NCBI RefSeq assembly: GCF_900102725.1
Contig: NZ_FNJW01000008.1
Location: 1,116,001-1,180,000, forward strand
Reading direction: 5' to 3'
DNA: 64,000 nt
Origin: Carnobacterium viridans
Lineage (GTDB): Bacteria > Bacillota > Bacilli > Lactobacillales > Carnobacteriaceae
Each line of letters begins with the position of its first letter. The first letter of the stretch is position 1. Below the pieces are notes generated by a model that saw only the letters and a program-made list of their open reading frames with translations, did no database searches and had not been told where the DNA came from. Positions 7,009-13,469 of this stretch are shown here, piece by piece. A program made the translations under genes and the position numbers.

Positions 7009-7818
7009 ATGAAAAATTTAATTGGAAAAAAATTTTTGACAGCTAATAAAGCAGTTCGTATTTATAAAGTAGAAATCCCTTATGCCTCTATCCCTTCTCA
7101 TGTCACTAATTATTCTAATGGCGAATTTAAACTATTCTGTACAAAGTTGCTCATTAATGGGTGTTCAATGAAAGGGTTGCTCAATGACTATCAACGTATT
7201 AGCATCCGAATGAAATTTCCTGGAACTTCAAATACGATTTCTATTAGTATTGAGGGCAGTGGTTTTGTAAACATGTTAGCTTCAGAACGTTTAGCGAGTT
7301 TAGAAACATCTGTAAATACATTAATGAAGAAAAAAGAAGCTATATTAACCGCAACACAAGGAAGCAGTAACTTTGGGCAATCTACTAGCACAATTCCATT
7401 TAGTGAAACTGATCCTGATAAGATAATTCAGCATTTTTTTCAACAAAGCGAACAGATTGATACTGCGTTTTACACTCATTATTTTAAAGGACATTGGATA
7501 GGATATATGGTTCAAGCGTTACCTGGTGCTGACGTTGGAGAAGTTGAAAAAATTATAAGTAATCTAAGATCCTCTCACTCAGAAAATCTATGGCAACAGT
7601 TTGAAGCAGAATGGCTATTTCTTACAAATTTCCTTTTCACTACAGAGTGTTATTGTACAAAAGAAATGTATGGACAACTTTTATTGTCTTGGTCACACAC
7701 TGACTTAATAGAGTCAATTGAAAATAGTCATTCAGAAGAAATGGTTTGTACAAGTTGTGGAAAAAAATATCACTATACTCCAAAGGAATTATCGTTATTA
7801 CTAGGAAGGGAAGTATAG
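7009..7818 (+). CDS. Hsp33-like redox-regulated chaperone
   Basis: 269 residues, start at 7009 behind GGGAGTGAAG. The C-terminus carries the Hsp33 zinc/redox centre: CYC in TTECYCTKEMYGQLL and CTSC in EEMVCTSCGKKYHYTPKEL. The central part (SSNFGQSTSTIPFSETDPDK, then FYTHYFKGHWIGYMVQALPG) follows the Hsp33 core order. Hsp33 proteins hold unfolded proteins when the four cysteines oxidise and release zinc. The N-terminal core looks divergent, so this is probably a specialised paralogue of the housekeeping protein. It is followed after 3 bases by a MerR gene and driven by a MerR-type promoter. Confidence 0.75.
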   Translation: MKNLIGKKFLTANKAVRIYKVEIPYASIPSHVTNYSNGEFKLFCTKLLINGCSMKGLLNDYQRISIRMKFPGTSNTISISIEGSGFVNMLASERLASLETSVNTLMKKKEAILTATQGSSNFGQSTSTIPFSETDPDKIIQHFFQQSEQIDTAFYTHYFKGHWIGYMVQALPGADVGEVEKIISNLRSSHSENLWQQFEAEWLFLTNFLFTTECYCTKEMYGQLLLSWSHTDLIESIENSHSEEMVCTSCGKKYHYTPKELSLLLGREV

Positions 7819-7821
7819 CTC

Positions 7822-8544
7822 ATGAAAGAAACCTTTAGAATTGGTGAATTATCAAAAATGACTGGAGCTTCAATACGCACACTTCATTATTACGATGAAA
7901 TAGGACTTTTAAAACCATACAATGTGACAGAATCCAATCATCGTATTTATGATATCACTAACTTAGAGCAACTCTATATTATTTTAGGTTTAAAAGAATT
8001 AGGTTATTCATTAGATGAAATTAAAACAATTATTTTGAAAGATACAATTTATCTTTCAGAGTACGTATATGTCCAACGAGCTTTATTAGAAAAGGAAATT
8101 TCTTCGCAACAAAAGAAACTAGATAAACTGTTAAAATTTGAAAAGACATTAGCAGACTATACCGCTATTGATTCTACTCTACTTGCAGAATTACTTACCT
8201 TTTATCGTACCGACGCACAGTCTCATTTTACGATTCAAGAATTTAATTCAATGCGAGCTTTAGTAACAGAAAAAGAGAATTGGAAAGATCATTATTCTGA
8301 ATGGGCTAAATTTATAACTACTTTAGAAGAAGCCTATCAAGAACAATTTCCTTCTACCCATCCTAAAGTAATCTATTGTAAAACATATTGGAAAAAATTA
8401 ATATCAATGACTGATAAAGAACTACCAAGTGTATACGAAAAGACAGGTTACTTTCATGCTGAAGAATCGTCTAAAGATCTTTCATTCGGTTTAACAAAAG
8501 AGTTATACGTATATTTAATAAAACAAATGAACGATGATAGTTGA
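7822..8544 (+). CDS. MerR-family transcriptional regulator
   Basis: 240 residues. The N-terminal winged helix is canonical: FRIGELSKMTGASIRTLHYY, then DEIGLLKPYNVTESNHRIYD and LKELGYSLDEIK. A coiled-coil helix follows (about residues 88-112, EKEISSQQKKLDKLLKFEKT). The C-terminal ~120 residues resemble TipA-like effector domains in size and helix content, but I cannot name a ligand. It shares an operon with the Hsp33-like gene and most likely controls the 19-base-spacer promoter at 6959, so autoregulation is expected. Confidence 0.9.
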   Translation: MKETFRIGELSKMTGASIRTLHYYDEIGLLKPYNVTESNHRIYDITNLEQLYIILGLKELGYSLDEIKTIILKDTIYLSEYVYVQRALLEKEISSQQKKLDKLLKFEKTLADYTAIDSTLLAELLTFYRTDAQSHFTIQEFNSMRALVTEKENWKDHYSEWAKFITTLEEAYQEQFPSTHPKVIYCKTYWKKLISMTDKELPSVYEKTGYFHAEESSKDLSFGLTKELYVYLIKQMNDDS

Positions 8545-8552
8545 ATGAACAT

Positions 8553-8590
8553 CAAAAAACTTCAATACTAACGATATTGAAGTTTTTTTG
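8553..8590 (+). terminator. Terminator of the hsp33-like-merR operon
   Basis: ACTTCAATA and TATTGAAGT form a stem, with A and T runs on both sides. Confidence 0.8.
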
Positions 8591-8607
8591 ACACAAATTT
8601 TAAATAG

Positions 8608-8616
8608 TCTCATGTA
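8608..8616 (+). repeat. Recurrent junction motif, copy 8 (one mismatch)
   Basis: TCTCATGTA with AAATAG on its left, as at copy 7. It lies between convergent genes ending at 8544 and 8650. Confidence 0.5.
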
Positions 8617-8649
8617 TCTAAGCAATTAGAATTAGTAAATTTCAGTTAG

Positions 8650-8865
8650 TTAAGAATTATATCCAACTATAAATGTCCAAAAAAGTATATAAAGTGAAAC
8701 TATTGTAATTATTGTCCCTATAACTATACTAATTAAAGCTGAGATTTTGCTTTGTTTTCGTATTTTAATTCCAGTAGTTATTAGCAAAATTCCACCAATT
8801 AAAAAAATTGCTTCAAAAAGTAATATAGGCCATTTAAATGCTATCATTCTTTTAAAGATTCCCAT
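8650..8865 (-). CDS. Small two-span membrane protein
   Basis: 71 residues: MGIFKRMIAFKW, hydrophobic segment 1 (PILLFEAIFLIGGILLITTG), a basic loop (IKIRKQSK) and hydrophobic segment 2 (ISALISIVIGTIITIVSLYI). GGGAGGTG precedes the ATG, so translation should be efficient. Family not recognised. It is flanked by junction motifs on both sides (8608 and 8971) and behaves as a one-gene unit. Confidence 0.55.
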   Translation of the reverse strand: MGIFKRMIAFKWPILLFEAIFLIGGILLITTGIKIRKQSKISALISIVIGTIITIVSLYILFWTFIVGYNS

Positions 8866-8970
8866 AAGTCACCTCCCTTTCACAAGTATAACTAAAAACT
8901 AATTGTATTAGCTATACTGTTAAAAAAGAACTTTAGTAAAATAAGATTTTAATTATATTGTTTCAAGCAA

Positions 8971-8979
8971 TTTCATATT
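8971..8979 (+). repeat. Recurrent junction motif, copy 9 (degenerate)
   Basis: TTTCATATT: the motif with the GT missing. The flanks TTTCAAGCAA (left) and TTGAAGTAGACA (right) match copies 4 and 5, so this is a decayed copy and not a chance match. Confidence 0.5.
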
Positions 8980-8990
8980 GAAGTAGACAC

Positions 8991-9086
8991 ACTTGTAAGT
9001 GTACTTGTAATTGTAAGTGTACTTGTAAGTGTACTTGTAATTGTAAGTGTACTTGTAATTGTAAGTGTACTTGTAATTGTAAGTGT
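8991..9086 (+). repeat. Short tandem repeat of 12- and 18-base units
   Basis: Six units in the order 12, 18, 12, 18, 18, 18 bases. The short unit is ACTTGTAAGTGT and the long unit is ACTTGTAATTGTAAGTGT. Both are built from 6-base blocks, so the array probably grew by slippage. It starts directly after the flank of the degenerate junction motif at 8971 and is non-coding as far as I can see. Confidence 0.85.
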
Positions 9087-9145
9087 AGGTAATACTGTTC
9101 AGCTCCTATTCATTATTACTTACAGCAAAACTGGAGCTGAATATC

Positions 9146-9292
9146 ATGCCATCAGCAAACCTTTATGTGCCTAATAATGGCTCCATTTTAGTACTTGTTG
9201 AAAAAATGAAAGAGTGCCTAAAATCGTAACTCCTAGTTCAAGCCACTCAACAAGATAGCATTGAAAATGCAATTCTATTCTTAAGTACTTAA
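9146..9292 (+). pseudogene. Small ORF interrupted by a stop codon
   Basis: ATG 9146 opens a 27-codon frame (MPSANLYVPNNGSILVLVEK then MKECLKS) ending in TAA at 9227. The same frame continues for 20 codons (LLVQATQQDSIENAILFLST) to a second stop at 9290. Together they read as a ~48-residue protein with one nonsense change. A hairpin (TTCAGCTCC/GGAGCTGAA, about 9099-9142) precedes it. No family recognised; the reading could also be chance. Confidence 0.3.
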
Positions 9293-9374
9293 TCTAAATA
9301 GCATATAAAAAGAATCGACTACTTAAAAAGCAACCGATTTTTTATATTAATCCGCTAAACTTAATTTTAGTCGT

Positions 9375-9647
9375 TCACTTATAACTATCTTTCCTATGCC
9401 CAATCTCTAACATTAAAATAGGGACTCTCTCGTCACTGATATCAGCAATTAAGCGATAATCTCCAATTCTATAACGCCATTCTCCTGAACGATTGGCGGT
9501 CAGTCCTTTTCCTTGTTTCCTAGGATCTGTACAATTCACTAGATTCTTTTGAATCCATCCCATAATTAAAAGAGACTGGTGCTTATCCATCTTTTTTAAA
9601 GCCTTTTGTGCTCCTTTTTCAAACGCTACTTGATAACCTGAATTGAT
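9375..9647 (-). CDS. RelE/ParE-family toxin with a lost start codon
   Basis: The fold residues of a RelE/ParE toxin are present: FEKGAQKALKKMDKHQSLL, then DPRKQGKGLTANRSGEWRYR, IGDYRLIADISD and LEIGHRKDSYK. The frame follows the antitoxin stop directly, but the expected first codon (9645-9647) is ATC, not ATG. The next ATG (9588-9590) would remove the first 19 residues, including the first helix. The toxin may therefore be silent, weakly made from ATC, or truncated. It lies downstream of its antitoxin on the minus strand. Confidence 0.75.
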   Translation of the reverse strand: MNSGYQVAFEKGAQKALKKMDKHQSLLIMGWIQKNLVNCTDPRKQGKGLTANRSGEWRYRIGDYRLIADISDERVPILMLEIGHRKDSYK

Positions 9648-9869
9648 TTAATCCGCTAACTCCTTTAGCATATCTTCAAAAGAAATACTTCGCGGATTTT
9701 CTTTGTGTTCAGACATAGCTTGGTTATATAAACCCAAATCAATTTCATCTTCAATTTTTTCTAAAACAGCATTTCTAAATAAAGTAGAAACCGAGATATT
9801 ATTAGCTTTAGCATATTCTTTAATCAATTTATCTTCGTGGTCATCAATTCTTAGGGATACTACAGTCAT
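9648..9869 (-). CDS. RelB-like (DUF6290-type) antitoxin
   Basis: 73 residues, ATG at 9869, 8 bases after AAGGAG. The N-terminal MTVVSLRIDDHEDKLIKEYA and NNISVSTLFRNAVLEKIEDE form a ribbon-helix-helix domain (DNA binding, self-repression). The acidic C-terminal tail (SEHKENPRSISFEDMLKELA) would bind the toxin. It is directly followed by the RelE-like toxin in the same frame. Confidence 0.8.
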   Translation of the reverse strand: MTVVSLRIDDHEDKLIKEYAKANNISVSTLFRNAVLEKIEDEIDLGLYNQAMSEHKENPRSISFEDMLKELAD

Positions 9870-9905
9870 TAGAATCAACTCCTTTTTTTTGTATACACAT
9901 TGCAG

Positions 9906-9914
9906 CACAAGAAA
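9906..9914 (-). repeat. Variant junction motif A (TTTCTTGTG on minus strand)
   Basis: AGCACAAGAAAC on the plus strand. The same 12 bases recur at 10947-10958. The core differs from TTTCATGTA at two positions. It lies just upstream of the RelB-like antitoxin. Confidence 0.35.
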
Positions 9915-10028
9915 CAGAAAAGTTTAAATTTAGTTTTTCTATAAAATGAATTAACGCACTCAAAAATTAACCAAATTAGCGGAAAAATCCCATAACCTAT
10001 CAAGGTATAGATACACTATTCTATCTAA

Positions 10029-10037
10029 TTTCATGTA
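10029..10037 (+). repeat. Recurrent junction motif, copy 10 (perfect)
   Basis: TTTCATGTA flanked by TATCT on the left and AGATA on the right, a weak inverted repeat around the core. It lies downstream of the small membrane-protein gene ending at 10074. Confidence 0.6.
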
Positions 10038-10073
10038 ATCAAAGATACAAAATAAAAGACTATCTATAATCAG

Positions 10074-10355
10074 TTATATAGTAATTCCGTTAGCAAAAAA
10101 AGCTATAAGAACGTCCATTGAAATAACAATCAATACCAGAACTAATAATCTGTCTATAATTAGTTGGTGAGTATTTCTTTTAACTGAATTATTTTTAGAT
10201 AGAGTAATTTCGTCATATAGCCCCAATATCGTAAAAATCAGGATAAAAATTGAACTAAAAGTTACTTCAGATCCTGGTGTTTTTAAAAAATAGTAAACCG
10301 TTATGGGAATTAGTATCATTAACAATAGTCCTTTAAGTACATATTTTTTATTCAA
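10074..10355 (-). CDS. Three-span small membrane protein
   Basis: 93 residues from a TTG start at 10355, six bases after GAGGGA; a longer reading would overlap the acetyltransferase gene and lacks a ribosome binding site. Hydrophobic segments are VLKGLLLMILIPITVYYFL, FSSIFILIFTILGLY and LLVLVLIVISMDVLIAFF. Family not recognised. It follows the GNAT gene in the same direction but is separated from it by 50 bases and a degenerate motif. Confidence 0.45.
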   Translation of the reverse strand: MNKKYVLKGLLLMILIPITVYYFLKTPGSEVTFSSIFILIFTILGLYDEITLSKNNSVKRNTHQLIIDRLLVLVLIVISMDVLIAFFANGITI

Positions 10356-10407
10356 ACTGAATCCCTCTTTTCTATAATGTAAGTAAATGTATGTATTTTG
10401 AAAAAAA

Positions 10408-10869
10408 CTAAAAAATAAATTCCATTTCCACAAACGTATATGTAGTTCCATTTGTGGGTTGCTGGTATTCTCTAGTTTTAGTAAAACCCACTTTTTCATA
10501 AACTATTTGAGCTCTTATATTAAACTTTGCTACCCCTAAACGTACAGTCGTTACGGAATAGTTTTCCTTAATGTAATTCAAAATCAATGAAATAAATTGC
10601 ACACCTAATCTATTTCCAGTCAATTCTGGTTTAATACCTACTCCCATATCGACTGTATCAACAGTTTGTTCTAAGACAAAAAAGCCAAAAAATTCCTCGT
10701 TTTTTATAACTTGAAAATAGTTATTCTCTCTTAATAAAGGCGAAATTATTTCTTCGTAATCCTCTGGGTCTTCTGTCATATCATAAAAAGAATATTCACC
10801 ATCATATTTCCAATCGTCAGCAATTTTCATAGCATTTTGTTGACTTAACTTATCAATTTTAAAGTTCAT
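10408..10869 (-). CDS. GNAT-family N-acetyltransferase
   Basis: 153 residues. The acetyl-CoA-binding region is visible as VDMGVGIKPELTGNRLGVQF with the conserved beta-strand and G-rich loop, followed by VRLGVAKFNIRAQIVYEKVG, the usual C-terminal NxRAxxxYEKxGF box. The enzyme would transfer an acetyl group to an amine; the substrate cannot be read from sequence. Its 3' end is duplicated, as a fragment, at 11850-11880. Confidence 0.85.
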   Translation of the reverse strand: MNFKIDKLSQQNAMKIADDWKYDGEYSFYDMTEDPEDYEEIISPLLRENNYFQVIKNEEFFGFFVLEQTVDTVDMGVGIKPELTGNRLGVQFISLILNYIKENYSVTTVRLGVAKFNIRAQIVYEKVGFTKTREYQQPTNGTTYTFVEMEFIF

Positions 10870-10947
10870 TTTTCCCTCCCATATCTATTCTTTTAAAAAA
10901 AAGCCTTCTATACTTATTCTAAAAAAGGATTACATCTTTATTTATAG

Positions 10948-10956
10948 CACAAGAAA
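10948..10956 (-). repeat. Variant junction motif B (TTTCTTGTG on minus strand)
   Basis: Shares AGCACAAGAAAC with 9905-9916. It lies upstream of the GNAT gene, the same relative place as variant A has to its gene. A further degenerate copy may lie at about 11025 (CTACATGCACTATGAAAATA). Confidence 0.35.
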
Positions 10957-11161
10957 CTATAAAATTTTATCTATCAATTAAATAGGACCTGCAATTCTTA
11001 AATTTATAAAAACATCAAAGAACTACATGCACTATGAAAATAGATGTAACGGGTACGTCGGATTTTGGACTATATTGTCACATTTCTCAATAACTCTTTT
11101 GCCTTTATCATAGACCGCCTTCTCTCCATTCTTTCTTTTTAAGTTTACTTTTTTATGCAGA

Positions 11162-11575
11162 TTAAGGACCGAAACCGTAAAAAGTTAAGATGAAAAGGGC
11201 ATATCCTAGAACAAATATTCCTGTCAATATAACGATAGCTCCAATAATTATCACATATTTCAAAAAAATTAAATAGATATCTGCGTTCATTATTAATTTC
11301 TTAAACAGCAGTATCAAAACTACTCCTAAAGGGATAAATAATAAAAAATACAGTGTAGCTAAACCATTATAGTAAATATTTATTCCTTGAGTAGGCAAAG
11401 ATGTTTTGAAAAATATAGAAAAACCTAATAGGAATACAATAAAGATTAAATTGACTGCAACAGAGTAAATATGAAACTGCTTTTTGTATTTACTAGGTAA
11501 TCTAAGGGCGAAACAGACTAAAACGTGTATTGCAGAGATTACGACTGCAACAAAAATATTTAATGGAAACTGCAT
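11162..11575 (-). CDS. Four-span membrane protein, paralogue A
   Basis: 138 residues from ATG 11575, seven bases after AAGGAG. Four hydrophobic segments (starting FVAVVISAIHVLVCFAL) and the ending FILTFYGFGP. It resembles the product of 11904-12323 in length, number of spans and the closing YGF(A/G)P signature, so the two are probably distant paralogues. The family is not recognised. The 290 bases upstream of the GNAT gene on its left hold only decayed junction-like motifs. Confidence 0.5.
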   Translation of the reverse strand: MQFPLNIFVAVVISAIHVLVCFALRLPSKYKKQFHIYSVAVNLIFIVFLLGFSIFFKTSLPTQGINIYYNGLATLYFLLFIPLGVVLILLFKKLIMNADIYLIFLKYVIIIGAIVILTGIFVLGYALFILTFYGFGP

Positions 11576-11767
11576 ATGAATTCTCCTTGTCATATCTAAA
11601 GATAAGTTATCCTTCTAAACATGAATTTTTTTAAGTTACGTATCAATAATAATTTCTTTAAAATTTAATGTCCAACCTCCTTTAATATTGAATTAATTAT
11701 ATAATAAAAAATACTCTATACATAGCACCCAACAGTTTACATAACGCAACCATTGGTTTACATTCAA

Positions 11768-11806
11768 CAAAAAAGTAACCGTATAAATTAACGGTTACTT
11801 TTTTTG
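11768..11806. terminator. Bidirectional terminator
   Basis: AAAAAGTAACCGT and ACGGTTACTTTTT form a stem with A/T runs on both sides, between the two paralogous membrane-protein genes. Confidence 0.8.
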
Positions 11807-11833
11807 TTTTTAAGAATGCTTTAATCTATCTAT

Positions 11834-11842
11834 TTTCATGTA
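11834..11842 (+). repeat. Recurrent junction motif, copy 11 (perfect)
   Basis: TTTCATGTA followed directly by a fragment homologous to the 3' end of the GNAT gene region at 10390-10434. Confidence 0.6.
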
Positions 11843-11849
11843 TTTAGAA

Positions 11850-11881
11850 CAAAAACTAAAAAATAAATTCCATTTCCACAT
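11850..11881 (-). pseudogene. 3' fragment of a GNAT acetyltransferase gene
   Basis: ACTAAAAAATAAATTCCATT and the following TCCACA are nearly identical to 10408-10434, the stop codon and last codons of the acetyltransferase gene (EMEFIF*). Homology extends left to the junction motif (ATGTATTT.GAA). Nothing else of the gene is present. Confidence 0.7.
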
Positions 11882-11903
11882 AAGTTTTTTTAATTAGTAT
11901 ACT

Positions 11904-12323
11904 TCAAGGAGCGAATCCATAATATAAAATTTCAAAGATAGGTTGTCCTAGTATTAAAATTCCAATTAATGCACCTACATAAAAAAATTGAAAGATTATT
12001 TTCAATAAGGCGAACTGATCTTGTGAGCCTATTTTTTTTAGTCCATACCATGCAAAAATAACTAACTGGGGTATAAACAACACAAAATATGAAATATTAA
12101 CAAATGTAGAAAAATTTGCATACACCTGAAATCCTACATCTCGGCTAGTCATTAAAAAAATAGATTCTCTGAACCAGAGAAACAGAAATGATGACTGAAG
12201 AATACATGCCAACATAGTAAGACTATAATTAATATACTTTTTTTCTTTTCTGATTAATAAATAAATACTTCCAATATAAATAATTCCCACTACGATAGCG
12301 TAGAATGGTTGCATTGCAAACAA
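11904..12323 (-). CDS. Four-span membrane protein, paralogue B
   Basis: 139 residues with four hydrophobic segments (FYAIVVGIIYIGSIYLLI, LACILQSSFLFLWF, NISYFVLFIPQLVIFAWYGL, FVGALIGILILGQPIF) and the ending LYYGFAP, close to FYGFGP of the product at 11162. TTG 12323 is chosen because AGAGGCGG stands five bases ahead; ATG 12314 is the alternative. Family not recognised. Confidence 0.5.
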   Translation of the reverse strand: MFAMQPFYAIVVGIIYIGSIYLLIRKEKKYINYSLTMLACILQSSFLFLWFRESIFLMTSRDVGFQVYANFSTFVNISYFVLFIPQLVIFAWYGLKKIGSQDQFALLKIIFQFFYVGALIGILILGQPIFEILYYGFAP

Positions 12324-12443
12324 GAATACCGCCTCTTTTCTTTAGCTAAATACTATTACTTTTAGTCAGTTATGTTTAACACTCATGTTCTGAAAAATAG
12401 TTCTATTTATGTAAAGTAGTGTAGTCCTAAAAAAATATTGATC

Positions 12444-12518
12444 TCACTTTTTTTGTTTATTTTTTGTGACAGCTATAATAATCATAAGAAAACAAAAGAT
12501 TGATAAACCTACCCCCAT
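12444..12518 (-). CDS. Possible 24-residue hydrophobic peptide
   Basis: MGVGLSIFCFLMIIIAVTKN followed by KQKK: a single membrane-spanning helix with a basic tail. AAGGTGG lies nine bases before the ATG. It is 23 bases downstream of the gene at 12542-12760 in the same direction and could be co-transcribed. Shape and size resemble small membrane peptides of type I toxin systems or regulatory micropeptides, but no antisense RNA can be shown here. Confidence 0.4.
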   Translation of the reverse strand: MGVGLSIFCFLMIIIAVTKNKQKK

Positions 12519-12541
12519 TTAAAAAACCACCTTCTACTTTA

Positions 12542-12760
12542 TTATTTACTGATCTTATTTTTTTTAGATAGTAATGAGAAAACACCTAATATACTACTTA
12601 CGAATACAATAATGTATAATTCTTTATACGTAATACTAATGATTGAATTGTTTCTTACAAAGAAATAATTGTATAAAATTAAAAGAAGAAAAAAATTTGC
12701 CATAAAGTTCGATGTTTTTTCAAAAAAAATTTGTATCATATTAGCGTAACTTTTCTTCAT
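12542..12760 (-). CDS. Small two-span membrane protein
   Basis: 72 residues: MKKSYANMIQIFFEKTSN, hydrophobic segment 1 (FMANFFLLLILYNYFFV), a polar loop and hydrophobic segment 2 (YIIVFVSSILGVFSLL), ending KKNKISK. GAGAGGATGG precedes the ATG. Family not recognised. It is the last intact gene of the accessory array before the transposon relics. Confidence 0.5.
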   Translation of the reverse strand: MKKSYANMIQIFFEKTSNFMANFFLLLILYNYFFVRNNSIISITYKELYIIVFVSSILGVFSLLSKKNKISK

Positions 12761-12848
12761 ATGTAACCATCCTCTCCTCTATAAAAAAATCTTACTTTGT
12801 CTCTATATATTATCTCTTACTTTAATTGAAAAGTAACGCACTCATTTA

Positions 12849-12872
12849 GTTAGATTGAGTACTCAATCTAAC
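12849..12872. repeat. Perfect 24-base palindrome
   Basis: GTTAGATTGAGT followed immediately by its exact complement ACTCAATCTAAC. There is no T run on either side, so it is not a terminator. It lies in a 170-base gap without genes. It could be an operator or a transposon-related site. Confidence 0.7.
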
Positions 12873-12929
12873 ACTACAGATAAAAAAATTTGGCCAATTA
12901 AAAAGTAGTCGATTTTTTTTGATTAACAA

Positions 12930-13303
12930 ACTGTATTTAGTGCGTGTTTTAAAACTATTTCGTTAATAGAAAAATAGCCGCGATGTAGACAAAGTTCTTT
13001 CGTGTTTTTCTTAGGTGGAATGGTGTAGGTCCCTTTATGAGTGTTCACATAAGTCCATATGGCCACCACTGCTTTTGCCGATGTGTTGCAAAGTGCCAGA
13101 ATTTTACCCCTTTTTCACCGGCACTTTGTTGGTGCGCCGTTACAACGGTTAAGTCAATACTCAAATTTTCGTAATCCGCCTCACAATTTAAGGTTATAAA
13201 AAGAGATTCCAATAAACCGGTATCCTGCCATGCAACACCGATTCTAGCGATCCATAAAACAGCATTGAACATCAGTCAGTTCATAACGTTCGCTACTCAT
13301 CAT
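12930..13303 (-). pseudogene. IS5-family transposase remnant
   Basis: Pieces in several frames read as one degraded transposase: MMSSERYELTDVQ (start, 13303), FNAVLWIARIGVAWQD, ENLSIDLTVVTAHQQSAGEK (the region of the first DDE aspartate), and further left GTYTIPPKKNTKE. Large parts between them are missing. IS5-type DDE transposases carry these blocks in this order. It is inactive. Confidence 0.65.
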
Positions 13304-13386
13304 GATCACTCCTGTTTTCTTTTATTATAACGGAAACCAGATTGGTCTTATTAATAATCAGTTTTCAAGCATATCCTAATATAAAA

Positions 13387-13443
13387 ACTGACCTCCAAAA
13401 GTTTAGATTTTACTCTAACTTTTGGGGGTCAGTGCCTTTTTTT
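13387..13443. terminator. Hairpin resembling the joined ends of an IS3-type element
   Basis: ACTGACCTCCAAAAGTTTAGA and TCTAACTTTTGGGGGTCAGT face each other over about six bases, with T runs on both strands. The arms look like terminal inverted repeats of IS3-family (IS150-type) elements, TGACCCCCAAAAGTTAGA, with the body lost. It can now serve as terminator for the manganese catalase gene. Confidence 0.6.
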
Positions 13444-13469
13444 CCAGTTTCTCGAAAAATTCTATTTGA

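Noticed and set aside
8991-9086. CRISPR or plasmid-type iteron array
   Set aside because: Units are pure 6-base-block repeats without spacers, and no replication initiator gene is near.
10074-10499. Longer reading of the membrane protein starting at 10499
   Set aside because: It would overlap the GNAT gene by about 90 bases and has no ribosome binding site, whereas TTG 10355 does.
1179-11842. True class-type integron with attC sites
   Set aside because: No GTTRRRY/RYYYAAC cores, no recognisable intI and mixed gene orientations; the system, if real, is only analogous.
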